A program made the translations under genes and the position numbers. Positions 1 to 7,835 of a DNA stretch of 8,192 nt are shown here, piece by piece; the first letter of the stretch is position 1, and every line of letters begins with the position of its first letter. Below the pieces are notes generated by a model. The model saw only the letters and a list, made by a program, of their open reading frames with translations. It was not told the origin of the DNA and ran no database searches. This DNA comes from Chloroflexota bacterium. GTDB lineage: Bacteria; Chloroflexota; Anaerolineae; Anaerolineales; Anaerolineaceae. Where the stretch lies: assembly GCA_029265085.1 (NCBI GenBank), contig JAJUJY010000175.1:1-8192 (forward strand), written 5' to 3'.

Positions 1-2
1 CA

Positions 3-269
3 GGCCAGGGGTGGTTGCAGATATCTGAAATGTGGTATCCTGGTTGGGTAGCTGCAATTGACGGAGAAATAGTTAATATCTATCCTGCAAATTATATTTT
101 TAAAGCTATCCAGGTTCCGGAAGGTGAACATGAAATTGTTATTAAGTACCAGCCTCTTTCTTTATCGATAGGCGCGATGCTCAGTGGATCGGGCTGGTTA
201 ATTATCCTGATCGCTTTGGTCATTAATTTCAAAAAACAGCCACACATAATTTTTTCAAGGAGACATTAA
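3..269 (+). CDS. YfhO-like multi-pass membrane protein, C-terminal fragment
   Basis: This is the 3' end of a gene that enters from the left edge; the frame is open from base 3 with no stop, so the true start lies outside. The visible 88 residues begin [15 protein letters not shown] and continue with a VDG-type turn (AIDGE), [20 protein letters not shown] and a final hydrophobic helix (about 20 residues, [11 protein letters not shown]) before a basic tail [12 protein letters not shown]. The YPGW / DG / N-x-x-F-x-A / VP-x-G-x-H order is the signature of the small extracytoplasmic beta domain that ends YfhO-family proteins, large polytopic membrane proteins related to GT-C glycosyltransferases (YfhO glycosylates lipoteichoic acid in Bacillus). 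The substrate here cannot be told. Its stop TAA shares a base with the ATG of the MoxR gene, so the two are likely cotranscribed and translationally coupled. A related GT-C membrane protein with the same terminal domain is the main alternative. Confidence 0.72.
   Translation, partial: GQGWLQISEMWYPGWVAAIDGEIVNIYPANYIFKAIQVPEGEHEIVIKYQPLSLSIGAMLSGSGWLIILIALVINFKKQPHIIFSRRH
257..263 (+). promoter_or_regulatory. Ribosome binding site of the MoxR gene
   Basis: AAGGAGA lies 5 nt before the ATG at 269. It sits inside the last codons of the YfhO-like gene and fixes the MoxR start. It is a strong Shine-Dalgarno match, so MoxR can be initiated independently as well as by re-initiation at the TAATG overlap. 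Confidence 0.8.
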
Positions 270-1246
270 TGGATTCATCGGCAGAAAAAATTCAAGCATT
301 TGCTAACAAAATCATCAACAACCTTGAGAAAGTCATCGTTGGAAAGCATCAAACACTGGAACTTGTCGTGATTGGTTTAATTTGCCAGGGACATTTATTA
401 ATTGATGATGTTCCCGGTGTTGGGAAAACAGTCCTTGCTCGAAGTCTGGCCAAATCATTGGGGTGTGATTTTAATCGCATTCAATTCACCCCTGACATGC
501 TTCCGAGTGATGTTACTGGGGTTTCCATTTTCAATCAAATTTCCAGGGAATTTGAATTCCGCCCTGGACCTATCATGGCACAAATCGTATTGGCTGATGA
601 AATCAACCGGGCTACTCCAAAAACGCAAAGTGCATTATTAGAGGCGATGGAAGAAAGACAAGTTACCGTCGATGGTGTAACTTATCCACTTCCCAAGCCG
701 TTTTTGGTGTTAGGTACCCAAAATCCCATTGAATACGAAGGTACATTCCCGTTGCCGGAGGCGCAATTGGATCGTTTCTTAATGCGGGTAAAAATGGGTT
801 ATCCATCACTGATGGATGAGATTAGAATTTTAGAGCTCCAGCAGTTGAAGCACCCAATTCAGGATTTACAACCTGTGGCTGAGGTGGAAGAATTGTTAGA
901 GATCCAAGAATTAGTCAAAACGATATTTGTAGCTCCCGCCATTAAAAGATATATTGTAGAACTTACTCGTTCGACACGTGAGAATGTGGATATTTATCTG
1001 GGTGCGAGTCCGCGCGGAAGCTTGGGGTTATTCAGAGCGGGACAGGCAAGGGCTGCTATACGGGGACGTGATTTTGTTTTACCGGATGATATTAAATTCC
1101 TTGCAGAATTTGTTTTATCTCATCGAACGGTGATGCAGCCGGCGGCCCGCTTGCGCAGTTTAACGGCGGATCAAATTATCCATGAAGTGGTTAACAATGT
1201 CGCAGTTCCAGGCGGCGATTTAAGCCGGAGAACAATGGCAGAATGA
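269..1246 (+). CDS. MoxR-family AAA+ ATPase
   Basis: A 325-residue cytoplasmic AAA+ ATPase of the MoxR branch (AAA_3 domain), normal length for the family. Visible motifs: Walker [10 protein letters not shown] at residues 46-54 (Lys53), Walker [10 protein letters not shown] at 107-115 (Asp110, Glu111), sensor 1 LGTQNP at 148-153, the family motif [14 protein letters not shown] at 157-170 with the presumed arginine finger Arg169, and sensor 2 GASPRG at 245-250 in the C-terminal lid; LSHR at 283-286 is also typical. All catalytic residues appear intact. MoxR ATPases act as hexameric chaperones that remodel or activate partner proteins, often VWA-containing ones. The gene begins on the stop of the YfhO-like gene with a strong Shine-Dalgarno and ends in an ATGA overlap with the DUF58 gene, its usual partner. 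The client complex is unknown. Confidence 0.96.
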   Translation: MDSSAEKIQAFANKIINNLEKVIVGKHQTLELVVIGLICQGHLLIDDVPGVGKTVLARSLAKSLGCDFNRIQFTPDMLPSDVTGVSIFNQISREFEFRPGPIMAQIVLADEINRATPKTQSALLEAMEERQVTVDGVTYPLPKPFLVLGTQNPIEYEGTFPLPEAQLDRFLMRVKMGYPSLMDEIRILELQQLKHPIQDLQPVAEVEELLEIQELVKTIFVAPAIKRYIVELTRSTRENVDIYLGASPRGSLGLFRAGQARAAIRGRDFVLPDDIKFLAEFVLSHRTVMQPAARLRSLTADQIIHEVVNNVAVPGGDLSRRTMAE

Positions 1247-2544
1247 TCGTCCGCAAAACATTTTTTGTGTTGATAATTATGCTGCTTGCCAGTGTATTGA
1301 TTGCATATCTGGCAGGTCAATTTGATATATCAGCCGGTGGGCAAAATTCGTATATTTATCTTCGGTTGATCATATTCTTTTTGTTGTTAATCGTAGTGAG
1401 CTGGGTTTGGGCAAAGCAATCTTTGCACCGATTAAGCATAAAGCGATCTGCTAGAATCCTTCGACAGCAAGTTGGTCAAATATTTGAAGAAAGGTTTGAG
1501 ATTACAAACGAGTCTGGATTTGGTAAATTATGGTTGCAGATCGATGATGAAAGTGATATACCAGATAAAAAAGGTTCAAAAGTTGTTTCTAGAATAGGTA
1601 AACATTCACATCGGTCCTATATTTCGAGAACATTTTTATCCGAGCGTGGTGTGTTTTTACTTGGTCCTACCCGGCTGCGCTCCGGCGATCCGTTTGGAAT
1701 CTTTGCAGTTGAACAAGAATTTCCTGGAGATCGAAAATTGTTGGTCTTACCGTATATGGTTGAACTTGCTTATTTTCCAACCCCACCAGGCGTTCTTCCA
1801 GGAGGGCGCGCCCTTCGCAGAAGAAGTGCAGAAGTGACCCCATATGCTGCAGGTGTTCGTGAATATGCTCCAGGTGATCCATTAAATCGTATCCATTGGA
1901 AATCAACTGCCAGAAAAGACAGGATCATGGTTAAGGAGTTCGAACAGGACCCTTTGGCGGATATCTGGATTTTTGTGGATGCTTTTGAGTATTCCCATCT
2001 ATCTATTGAAAAAAAGCCGGTTGTAACCGGTAAAGATTCTTTTTGGATTTGGTCTCAAAAGCTCGAAAGCCCACTGCCTCCAAGCACATTTGAGTATGCT
2101 GTTTCAATTGCGGCTTCCATATCGAATTATTATATTCACCAAGGCCGTGCTGTCGGGTTTGCCGCTTCTTCAACTCTCCTAAACGTGATTCAGGCGGAAC
2201 GTGGTGAGCGGCAGATGGGGAAGATACTTGAGCACCTTGCTTTAATCAATTGTGATGGGAAATTACCGCTTGTAGGATTAATTGAAGGGCAGGCTGCCCA
2301 GATTCCCAAAGGCAGCACGGTTGTATTGATCACATCTTCAACTGATCAGAGTGTGGAATTGGCGGTAACTCTGTTGATGAAACGAGATTTAAGACCCATT
2401 GTGGTGTTTATTGATCCAGCAACTTTTGGAAGTTTACGAAGTGCTGAAGAAATTTCCACTAGAATTTCTGCATACGATGTTCCAGTAAAAGTAGTCCGAT
2501 GCGATCAGGACCTGAGAACCGCGCTGGAATTTCAGCCAATATAA
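1243..2544 (+). CDS. DUF58 membrane-anchored protein (MoxR partner)
   Basis: A 433-residue protein. Two hydrophobic segments near the N-terminus (about residues 6-24 and 40-56) anchor it in the membrane. A beta-rich region follows with [22 protein letters not shown] (about 133-154), the typical lead-in of the family, and the DUF58 core motif [20 protein letters not shown] at 205-224, continuing to KEFEQDP and the strand IWIFVD at 241-246. The C-terminal part looks like a degenerate von Willebrand A fold: after the strand one reads DAFEY rather than a DxSxS MIDAS site, so metal binding of the standard kind is doubtful, and residues about 252-282 look like an insertion before the helix [15 protein letters not shown]58 proteins are nearly always beside MoxR and are thought to be its membrane-bound partner; the exact reaction is unknown. 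Translation is coupled to MoxR through ATGA. It is the last gene of the rightward block. Confidence 0.93.
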   Translation: MIVRKTFFVLIIMLLASVLIAYLAGQFDISAGGQNSYIYLRLIIFFLLLIVVSWVWAKQSLHRLSIKRSARILRQQVGQIFEERFEITNESGFGKLWLQIDDESDIPDKKGSKVVSRIGKHSHRSYISRTFLSERGVFLLGPTRLRSGDPFGIFAVEQEFPGDRKLLVLPYMVELAYFPTPPGVLPGGRALRRRSAEVTPYAAGVREYAPGDPLNRIHWKSTARKDRIMVKEFEQDPLADIWIFVDAFEYSHLSIEKKPVVTGKDSFWIWSQKLESPLPPSTFEYAVSIAASISNYYIHQGRAVGFAASSTLLNVIQAERGERQMGKILEHLALINCDGKLPLVGLIEGQAAQIPKGSTVVLITSSTDQSVELAVTLLMKRDLRPIVVFIDPATFGSLRSAEEISTRISAYDVPVKVVRCDQDLRTALEFQPI

Positions 2545-2584
2545 ATAAACCGGCCTGGGAGTTTTCAACCCAGGCCGGTTTATT
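2544..2584. terminator. Bidirectional intrinsic terminator between convergent genes
   Basis: A perfect 16-bp inverted repeat: left arm AATAAACCGGCCTGGG at 2544-2559, right arm CCCAGGCCGGTTTATT at 2569-2584, loop AGTTTTCAA of 9 nt. The inner ten pairs are nearly all G/C and the outer six are A/T, so each strand carries an A-tract before and a T-rich tract after the stem (TTTATTAATT rightward, TTTATTTAT leftward). The left arm starts on the last base of the DUF58 stop codon and the right arm ends on the first bases of the mog stop codon. The whole space between the two genes is the terminator, consistent with it serving both. Confidence 0.9.
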
Positions 2585-3095
2585 AATTGCTTTTTAAGGG
2601 CATACGGTGCTTTTGTTCAGCTTGTGGAGATTCGCATAATAATTCAATTGCATGTGGAATTACCGGGATTACAACTTCAAAATTTTCAATAGCAGCCTTG
2701 GGGCTTCCTGGTAGATTGATGATTAAGGTGCGGTTTCGGATACCTGCAACATTTCTTGAAAGCATCGCATGCGGCGTAATTTTTAAACTTTCATACCTCA
2801 TTGCTTCAACTAAGCCGGGCGCATTGCGGTGGACAACAGCCAATGTTGCTTCTGGGGTGATATCTCGAGGGGCAAAACCGGTTCCACCGGTGGTTAATAT
2901 CAAGTCAACCTGGTCGTTATCAGCCCATTCAATCAAGGTGTTTTGAATAATTTCTAAATCATCGGGAACGATTTTTGTGTGAATCACTTCCCAGCCTAGT
3001 TCAGTGACTTTATTAATTAAGGCTGGTCCCGATAAATCTGGGCGCTCGCCTTTCGATGATCGGTCGCTGGCAGTCAGGATTGCTACTTTCATCAT
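2583..3095 (-). CDS. mog: MogA/MoaB-family molybdopterin adenylyltransferase
   Basis: A 170-residue cytoplasmic protein of the MoCF-binding fold, about the length of E. coli MoaB and slightly shorter than MogA. Motifs: LTASDRSSKGERPDLSG at residues 7-23, the nucleotide/pterin-binding LTTGGTGFAPRDITPEAT at 67-84 (Asp78 and Glu82 in place), MLSRNVAG at 111-118 and NLPGSPKA at 127-134. The family activates molybdopterin by adenylation (MPT + ATP to MPT-AMP), the step before metal insertion by MoeA. The PGSPKA motif and RDITPEAT resemble both MogA and MoaB, so the subgroup is not settled. The start is one of two tandem ATGs immediately after the TAA of the PHP gene (TAAATGATG), with no strong Shine-Dalgarno, suggesting re-initiation. 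No other molybdenum-cofactor gene is in the window, so its place at the end of a proteostasis operon is odd. It is the last gene of the leftward block. Confidence 0.93.
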   Translation of the reverse strand: MMKVAILTASDRSSKGERPDLSGPALINKVTELGWEVIHTKIVPDDLEIIQNTLIEWADNDQVDLILTTGGTGFAPRDITPEATLAVVHRNAPGLVEAMRYESLKITPHAMLSRNVAGIRNRTLIINLPGSPKAAIENFEVVIPVIPHAIELLCESPQAEQKHRMPLKSN

Positions 3096-4853
3096 TTACC
3101 CATTATCATCGTCGCTAACAAAGGATTTCCAATCACTGTGGATTCCATCCAATGTAACGCCAAAGAAATAGCGGAACCCATTGGGTGTGCGGCGGATAAA
3201 ATCGTAACGAACAATATTCCCTTGCTTAAATTTTCTGGTCAGACCGAAGTTTCCATGCCAGATTATTTCCTGCTTATCTGGGGCCATGGTCATTTCGTTA
3301 TACCTGCTTAGTGCGTAAGACCATAATTTTCTGGCCGAGCCCAGGGTAACATTTTTAACAATGTTGCCATTGCGAAGATCGCGAACCGAAAAATAAATTT
3401 TCCCTTGTCTTTCTTCAGGTGGAAAAACCTCAACGCCAGTACGCGGATCAATATTTTCCTCTTCAGCCAGGGGGATGTTTGAGGTAGTTTTTTCTGATTC
3501 AATGTTTTGATTAAGCGATGGAATCTGAACCTCTACGGAGGGAGTTTCAGGTTTGTTGCGAAGAACAAGGTTTACAATTTCATCTCTAACCGCTAAACCT
3601 GTCTCGGCTTCATCCCGAACATATATTTTATTATCATCCACAGCATAAGGCGAGTCGCTTCCGCGTGGAACCAAGATCCGGATGATTTTTTTGCCTTTAT
3701 ATTCATGGATATCTAAGCTGCATTGGAGCGGGGGGCTAATACGGGAATTAATTTCTTTTTCCAGGAGTGAAATATTGTGCTCGATATCCTGAATCCCCGC
3801 AGTGGGTATTTTTATATCATTTGACAATCCAATATAAAGCGTACCGCCATTTGTGTTTGCAAAAGCACAAATATCCGCGAGAATTGCGTATAGTTTACCG
3901 CCCCGCACTGTCATACTATCGTGAAAATCTTGAATGATATTTGATCCTTCTTCTTGCGCGGCTTGAATAAAGTCGTACGCTGGCTCTTCTTTGAAACGGT
4001 GAGGGCGAGTTTTTGAAAAATCATTATTCAGGAAAAGCGATTTTAAGGCGTCAAAAGATAATTCGGGCAGCATTACATCTGTAGCGCGATCACCAACACC
4101 AAGAATTTTCTTGCGTTGTGGATCACTGCTAAGGCGGTGAGAATCAGATCCTTGTATACAGTGCATTCGGCGCGGGTATTCGGGTTTAGTGCCACTAAAG
4201 AACGCGGCAGTGGAGCGAGGACCTTTAATCTCTAAGTCGGTAACTTCTAACGCGTGTAAGTTGTTATCTTGGGTATATGCAATTTTGGTTTGTCCACCAA
4301 AATTAAAACCTCTCATTGCCACGCCATTGCTTGAATTCGCGTGAGCGGCAATGACCAATCCTCCTGCCTGATTCACAATTCGATATACTGTTAATACATC
4401 CGATGTGGCACCGACAGTTTGGGACCCATCGTCTAAATGGTCGGCTGGAATATTTAAGGTTAATAGCAAATGCTCAATTTCTCGAACAGGTTTTTCTGGT
4501 GGAAATACACATAAAATATGAAAGCCAAATGTAGCCGTAAATTCAAACCCTGGAAAAACGACTACTTTTGATAAGAGCCTTTGATATTCGTTTAATTTTT
4601 CTTTCTCGTTTGGCAGAAGCCGATTGAGTTTCTTTAATAACTCAAGCTGCTCAATCTCTTCTTTCATTTGCCGGTACCCACTGATCGTATTGTGATCTGT
4701 GAAAGCTACGGCATCTAAACCTCTTTGCTCAGCACGACGCAGAATATCCAGATAGGAAACATAAGGCTGCTGGAAATCGCTTGAAGCGGGGGTGTGTATG
4801 TGCAGGTCGATCGTGTACCACAGTTTGGCGTCACGGTTTGGTTTTTTCCCCAC
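3096..4853 (-). CDS. PHP-domain phosphoesterase fused to Schlafen-type AlbA_2 domain
   Basis: A 585-residue multidomain protein without signal peptide or membrane segment. Residues about 12-282 form a PHP (polymerase and histidinol phosphatase) domain with a full set of likely metal ligands: DLHIH (His18, His20), FTDHNT (Asp53, His54), PGFEF (Glu104), His112, AAHANSS (His171) and GSDSHR (Asp237, His239). A charged helical insertion (about 61-96, rich in Lys/Glu/Leu) sits between motifs II and III. Residues about 300-432 form an AlbA_2 (Schlafen, AAA_4) domain: [17 protein letters not shown] at 326-342, a PPL turn at 374-376, [18 protein letters not shown] at 388-405 and [13 protein letters not shown] at 410-422. 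A polar linker (433-470) leads to an unrecognised 115-residue C-terminal domain with repeated aromatic/basic strands. PHP domains hydrolyse phosphoesters; Schlafen domains are linked to RNA cleavage or nucleic-acid binding. A nucleic-acid or nucleotide-processing role is inferred only. The start is GTG, chosen for its good Shine-Dalgarno; the stop abuts the mog ATG. Confidence 0.88.
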   Translation of the reverse strand: MGKKPNRDAKLWYTIDLHIHTPASSDFQQPYVSYLDILRRAEQRGLDAVAFTDHNTISGYRQMKEEIEQLELLKKLNRLLPNEKEKLNEYQRLLSKVVVFPGFEFTATFGFHILCVFPPEKPVREIEHLLLTLNIPADHLDDGSQTVGATSDVLTVYRIVNQAGGLVIAAHANSSNGVAMRGFNFGGQTKIAYTQDNNLHALEVTDLEIKGPRSTAAFFSGTKPEYPRRMHCIQGSDSHRLSSDPQRKKILGVGDRATDVMLPELSFDALKSLFLNNDFSKTRPHRFKEEPAYDFIQAAQEEGSNIIQDFHDSMTVRGGKLYAILADICAFANTNGGTLYIGLSNDIKIPTAGIQDIEHNISLLEKEINSRISPPLQCSLDIHEYKGKKIIRILVPRGSDSPYAVDDNKIYVRDEAETGLAVRDEIVNLVLRNKPETPSVEVQIPSLNQNIESEKTTSNIPLAEEENIDPRTGVEVFPPEERQGKIYFSVRDLRNGNIVKNVTLGSARKLWSYALSRYNEMTMAPDKQEIIWHGNFGLTRKFKQGNIVRYDFIRRTPNGFRYFFGVTLDGIHSDWKSFVSDDDNG

Positions 4854-4860
4854 GTAAGTT

Positions 4861-4866
4861 CTCCTT
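4861..4866 (-). promoter_or_regulatory. Ribosome binding site deciding the GTG start of the PHP-AlbA_2 gene
   Basis: On the minus strand AAGGAG lies 7 nt before the GTG at 4853-4851. It is the best Shine-Dalgarno in the leftward block and supports GTG over any internal ATG (the next, Met63, is inside the PHP domain after the first metal-binding motifs). It lies in the 30-base gap after the response regulator. Confidence 0.8.
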
Positions 4867-4883
4867 AATTCCTGGCTATCTGA

Positions 4884-5234
4884 TTAAGATTGCAGGATTT
4901 TGATTAATTCGTCAGGCATATATGGTTTTAATAAGAAACCATTTGCACCCAGTTTAATACATTGTTCGCGAAGGTTCTCTCCAGATGCCATAACAATTTT
5001 GAGTGATTTAAATTGATCATCCAGGCGGATCCTTTTTAATAGATCCATACCATTTATATTCCTTAGATGAACATCAAGCAAAATTGCATCGGGATTTTCT
5101 TGTCGCACGAACTCGAAAATTTCATCCAGTGTATTAATATCACATGTTACTACAGAGAAATGCTCAATTTCAAGCAGCGTTCTTAATAAAGACCGCATTG
5201 TTTGATCATCTTCAATCAGCATTACTCTAATCAT
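4884..5234 (-). CDS. Stand-alone response-regulator receiver domain protein
   Basis: A 116-residue CheY-like receiver with no output domain. The conserved residues are present: acidic pair Asp9-Asp10 in LIEDD, phospho-acceptor Asp54 in AILLDVHL, Ser84 in VMASGEN (switch Ser/Thr), an aromatic Phe100 in NGFLLKP, and Lys103. It should therefore be phosphorylated by a histidine kinase or small phosphodonor and signal through protein-protein contact. The ATG overlaps the Lon stop codon (ATGA), and only a weak purine stretch (GTGAAG) precedes it, so translation probably depends on Lon translation. No histidine kinase is in the window. The C-terminus stops right after the last helix ([10 protein letters not shown]), so it is a complete domain rather than a truncated regulator. 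Its partner could be Lon or the downstream PHP-AlbA_2 protein, but that is inference from position. Confidence 0.93.
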   Translation of the reverse strand: MIRVMLIEDDQTMRSLLRTLLEIEHFSVVTCDINTLDEIFEFVRQENPDAILLDVHLRNINGMDLLKRIRLDDQFKSLKIVMASGENLREQCIKLGANGFLLKPYMPDELIKILQS

Positions 5235-7822
5235 ATTGTCGCATCTTCACGAACAACATCGTCTTTGTGGTAATGTGTATTGTACCCTGTAAAAGATTCT
5301 AACGCATTAGAAAATACATCTTCCACTTTCTCGGCAAAAACAAATTCCATCGTTTTAAGAATTTCTTCTGGTAAATCCTCTAAATCAGCCTCATTTTCTT
5401 TGGGCAGGATAATTTTCTTTAACCCAGCCCGATGAGCTGCTAATACTTTTTCCTTAATACCTCCAACTGGAAGTACTTGCCCACGCAGCGTAATTTCACC
5501 TGTCATGCCGACATATGGACTAACCAGTTTTCCGGTTAATAATGAAACTAATGAAGTTGCCATTGTTACACCTGCTGATGGGCCGTCTTTAGGCTGCGCC
5601 CCAGCAGGAATGTGCAAGTGAATATCTGATTTATCAAATATTCCCGGGTCGATACCAAAGTCATCCGCCCTGGAACGTACAAAAGATAGCGCAGCCTGGG
5701 CAGATTCTTGCATTACTTTACCAACAGATCCGGTGGTCAAGAAGCCTTTTCCCCCAGGCATTTTGGTAGATTCGATAAATAAAATTTCTCCACCAACGGG
5801 TGTCCAGGCCAATCCAGTTGCCACACCTGGAATTTCAGTCCTTCGGGCAATTTCTTCTGTCCCAAGGTATTGCGGTCGGCCTAAATATTCTCTTACTTGT
5901 TCACCATCAATGGTGATATGGTTTTCAATTTTGCCTTCAGAAATATGGGTGGCAATTTTCCGGCAAATCGATCCAATTTCACGTTCGAGATTGCGAACAC
6001 CTGCTTCACGAGTAAATTGGCGGATAACCATCTGGATTGCTTTATCCGTGAAATCAACTTCCTCTGGCAGCAAGCCGTTTTCACGAAGCTGCCGGGCAAG
6101 AAGGTAGTGCCGTGCGATTTGCACTTTTTCACTCTCGGTGTATCCGGCTAAGCGGATTATTTCCATCCGGTCAAGCAAAGGACCAGGAATGGTTTCTAAT
6201 TGATTTGCAGTTGTGATGAACATAACCTGAGAAAGGTCAAAGGCCACTTCCAGATAATTGTCGCGGAATTCGCTGTTCTGTTCTGGGTCGAGTACCTCTA
6301 ACAAAGCAGAGGCAGGGTCGCCGCGAAAATCAGTTGACAGTTTGTCAATTTCATCGAGCATGAAAATTGGGTTCCGTGATTCGGAGCGCCTAATCGCTTG
6401 CAAAATTCTGCCTGGCATTGCCCCGATATAAGTACGGCGGTGACCACGAATTTCAGCTTCATCTCGAACGCCGCCTAATGATATGCGGATAAATTTCCTC
6501 CCCATTGCACGGGCGATTGATTGCCCTAATGAGGTTTTCCCTACACCAGGAGGGCCAATGAAACATAATATCACGCCTTCACGTTCTCGGCGGATTTTGT
6601 CCTCTGGTGTATTCTCGGCAAGATCTTTGCGGCGTTCCATTCGCAGTTTCCGTACTGCGAGATATTCAAGGATGCGTTCCTTGATGTCTTCCAGCCCATA
6701 ATGATCTTTTTCGAGAACCTCCCGCGCATGGCGAATGTCCAGATTGTCTTCCGTTGCAGTTCCCCATGGGACAGAGACCAACCAATCCAGGTAAGAGCGA
6801 ATTACTCCGTATTCAGCGGCGGCAGTTGGTAATCGGGATAAACGGTCCAGTTCGCGGCGAGCTTGTTTTTCAGCCTCTTCAGGCATATGCGCAAGCTCGA
6901 TTTTTTTGCGAAATTCCTCAATATCAGCAGCCTGTTCGTCGCCTTCACCCAGTTCTTTTTGGATCGCTTTTAGTTGTTCACGCAAGAAATATTCGCGTTG
7001 AACTTTATCGATTTCTGACCGGGCTTCATTTTGGATTTTTTGGCTTAACTCGAGGACTTCGCTTTCTCGAGTAAGTAAATTCACTAATTTATGAAGCTTG
7101 TCATGAATTGTATCCAGCTCGAGGATTTCTTGGGCGTCTTGAATATCCATGCGCTGGAAGTTTGCTATGGTGTAAACTGTCTGGAGTGGATCTTGTAAAG
7201 TTGAAATCGATGCTACCAGTTCGCGCGGCATTGATGGGATCATTTCAGCAATGTGTTCGAACTGATCTCTTGCATTTCTTGCCAAAGCCTCCACCTCTAA
7301 ACCGGTATCCGGTTTTTCAGGAATTGCCTCAACTTTAGCTTTGAGGTATGGTTCTAACGAGGTGTATTCACTAATTTTGAACCGTGTGATCCCTTGAACC
7401 AGCAAGCGAATCGTGCCATCTGGTGCACGGAACAGACGATGGATTACTCCCATCGTTCCTACCTGGTAAAGATGCTCTGGTCCTGGATTATCCAATTCAG
7501 GGTTTTTCGAGGCGACCAGGCCAATTAATCTATCTCCAGCAACAATATCATCTATCAAACGAATGCTGCGCGGTTGTCCAATCGTGAGGGGAACGGCTGT
7601 TTGTGGATAAACAACGAGCCCTCGCAACGGCAATATTGGGAGCATTTCTGGGACTTTAATTGAAGATTCTGGAATAAGCACCTCGGATTCATCATCATTC
7701 GAGGAAATTGGAGCGGAATCAAAACTCTCTGAGTCCAGATAGCTTTCAATAAAATCGTTATCCATATCATCCATCCAAGATAACAGATCCGTGATTTTTG
7801 TATTCCATCGTGATGCTGCCAT
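5231..7822 (-). CDS. lon: ATP-dependent Lon protease (LonA type)
   Basis: An 863-residue cytoplasmic AAA+ serine protease, longer than E. coli Lon (784). Order: an acidic N-terminal extension (about 1-57), the LON substrate-binding domain from [13 protein letters not shown] (61-73) to about 250, a coiled-coil stretch around 254-330, the AAA+ module with Walker A GPPGVGKT at 423-430 (Lys429) and Walker [12 protein letters not shown] at 485-495 (Asp490, Glu491), TTAN sensor 1 at 537-540, then the Lon proteolytic domain with catalytic Ser749 in PKDGPSAG and Lys792 in [14 protein letters not shown], 43 residues apart as in E. coli. Everything needed for ATP-driven degradation of damaged and regulatory proteins is present. 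A short polar tail (845-863) follows the usual end. The ATG at 7822 has no close Shine-Dalgarno (GGAAGGG lies about 16 nt away, at the Hsp20 stop); Met17 or Met20 are alternative starts but no better supported. The gene follows Hsp20 by 13 nt. Confidence 0.98.
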   Translation of the reverse strand: MAASRWNTKITDLLSWMDDMDNDFIESYLDSESFDSAPISSNDDESEVLIPESSIKVPEMLPILPLRGLVVYPQTAVPLTIGQPRSIRLIDDIVAGDRLIGLVASKNPELDNPGPEHLYQVGTMGVIHRLFRAPDGTIRLLVQGITRFKISEYTSLEPYLKAKVEAIPEKPDTGLEVEALARNARDQFEHIAEMIPSMPRELVASISTLQDPLQTVYTIANFQRMDIQDAQEILELDTIHDKLHKLVNLLTRESEVLELSQKIQNEARSEIDKVQREYFLREQLKAIQKELGEGDEQAADIEEFRKKIELAHMPEEAEKQARRELDRLSRLPTAAAEYGVIRSYLDWLVSVPWGTATEDNLDIRHAREVLEKDHYGLEDIKERILEYLAVRKLRMERRKDLAENTPEDKIRREREGVILCFIGPPGVGKTSLGQSIARAMGRKFIRISLGGVRDEAEIRGHRRTYIGAMPGRILQAIRRSESRNPIFMLDEIDKLSTDFRGDPASALLEVLDPEQNSEFRDNYLEVAFDLSQVMFITTANQLETIPGPLLDRMEIIRLAGYTESEKVQIARHYLLARQLRENGLLPEEVDFTDKAIQMVIRQFTREAGVRNLEREIGSICRKIATHISEGKIENHITIDGEQVREYLGRPQYLGTEEIARRTEIPGVATGLAWTPVGGEILFIESTKMPGGKGFLTTGSVGKVMQESAQAALSFVRSRADDFGIDPGIFDKSDIHLHIPAGAQPKDGPSAGVTMATSLVSLLTGKLVSPYVGMTGEITLRGQVLPVGGIKEKVLAAHRAGLKKIILPKENEADLEDLPEEILKTMEFVFAEKVEDVFSNALESFTGYNTHYHKDDVVREDATI

Positions 7823-7835
7823 AAAACTGTGTTGA

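Noticed and set aside
402..641. Second plus-strand frame within the MoxR gene
   Set aside because: It overlaps Walker A to Walker B of MoxR in another frame, with no domain or ribosome binding site.
1667..1906. Minus-strand 79-codon frame with a His/Leu-rich translation
   Set aside because: It is antisense to the DUF58 core motif region, which explains the open frame.
2017..2030. Palindromic CCGGTTGTAACCGG in the DUF58 gene
   Set aside because: The loop would be only 2-4 nt with a 5-6 bp stem, it is inside a coding region and has no repeat elsewhere that would suggest an operator.
5231..5234. Possible frameshift splitting a Lon-receiver fusion
   Set aside because: Lon has its full proteolytic domain plus a tail before the stop, and the receiver starts cleanly with its first strand; an ATGA overlap between two complete genes is the simpler reading.
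5733..6151. Plus-strand open frames opposite lon
   Set aside because: They have no recognisable domain, no Shine-Dalgarno, and lie opposite the conserved AAA+ lid and protease coding sequence; they are antisense shadows.
7299..7315. Hairpin AAACCGG-TAT-CCGGTTT followed by TT on the plus strand, resembling a small terminator
   Set aside because: It lies inside the Lon coding sequence, is only 7 bp with a 3-nt loop, and the T-run is on the strand opposite to lon transcription; codons for a normal Lon N-domain segment explain it.
6754..7338. Plus-strand open frames of 76-106 codons opposite the Lon N-terminal and coiled-coil region
   Set aside because: The translations look like reverse-strand artefacts (many Pro/Arg/Leu, no motif), and the minus-strand protein is clearly Lon.
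7823..7835. Separate promoter for lon between hsp20 and lon
   Set aside because: The gap is only 13 nt and no -35/-10 pair can be made out; cotranscription is more likely, though a promoter inside hsp20 cannot be excluded by eye.
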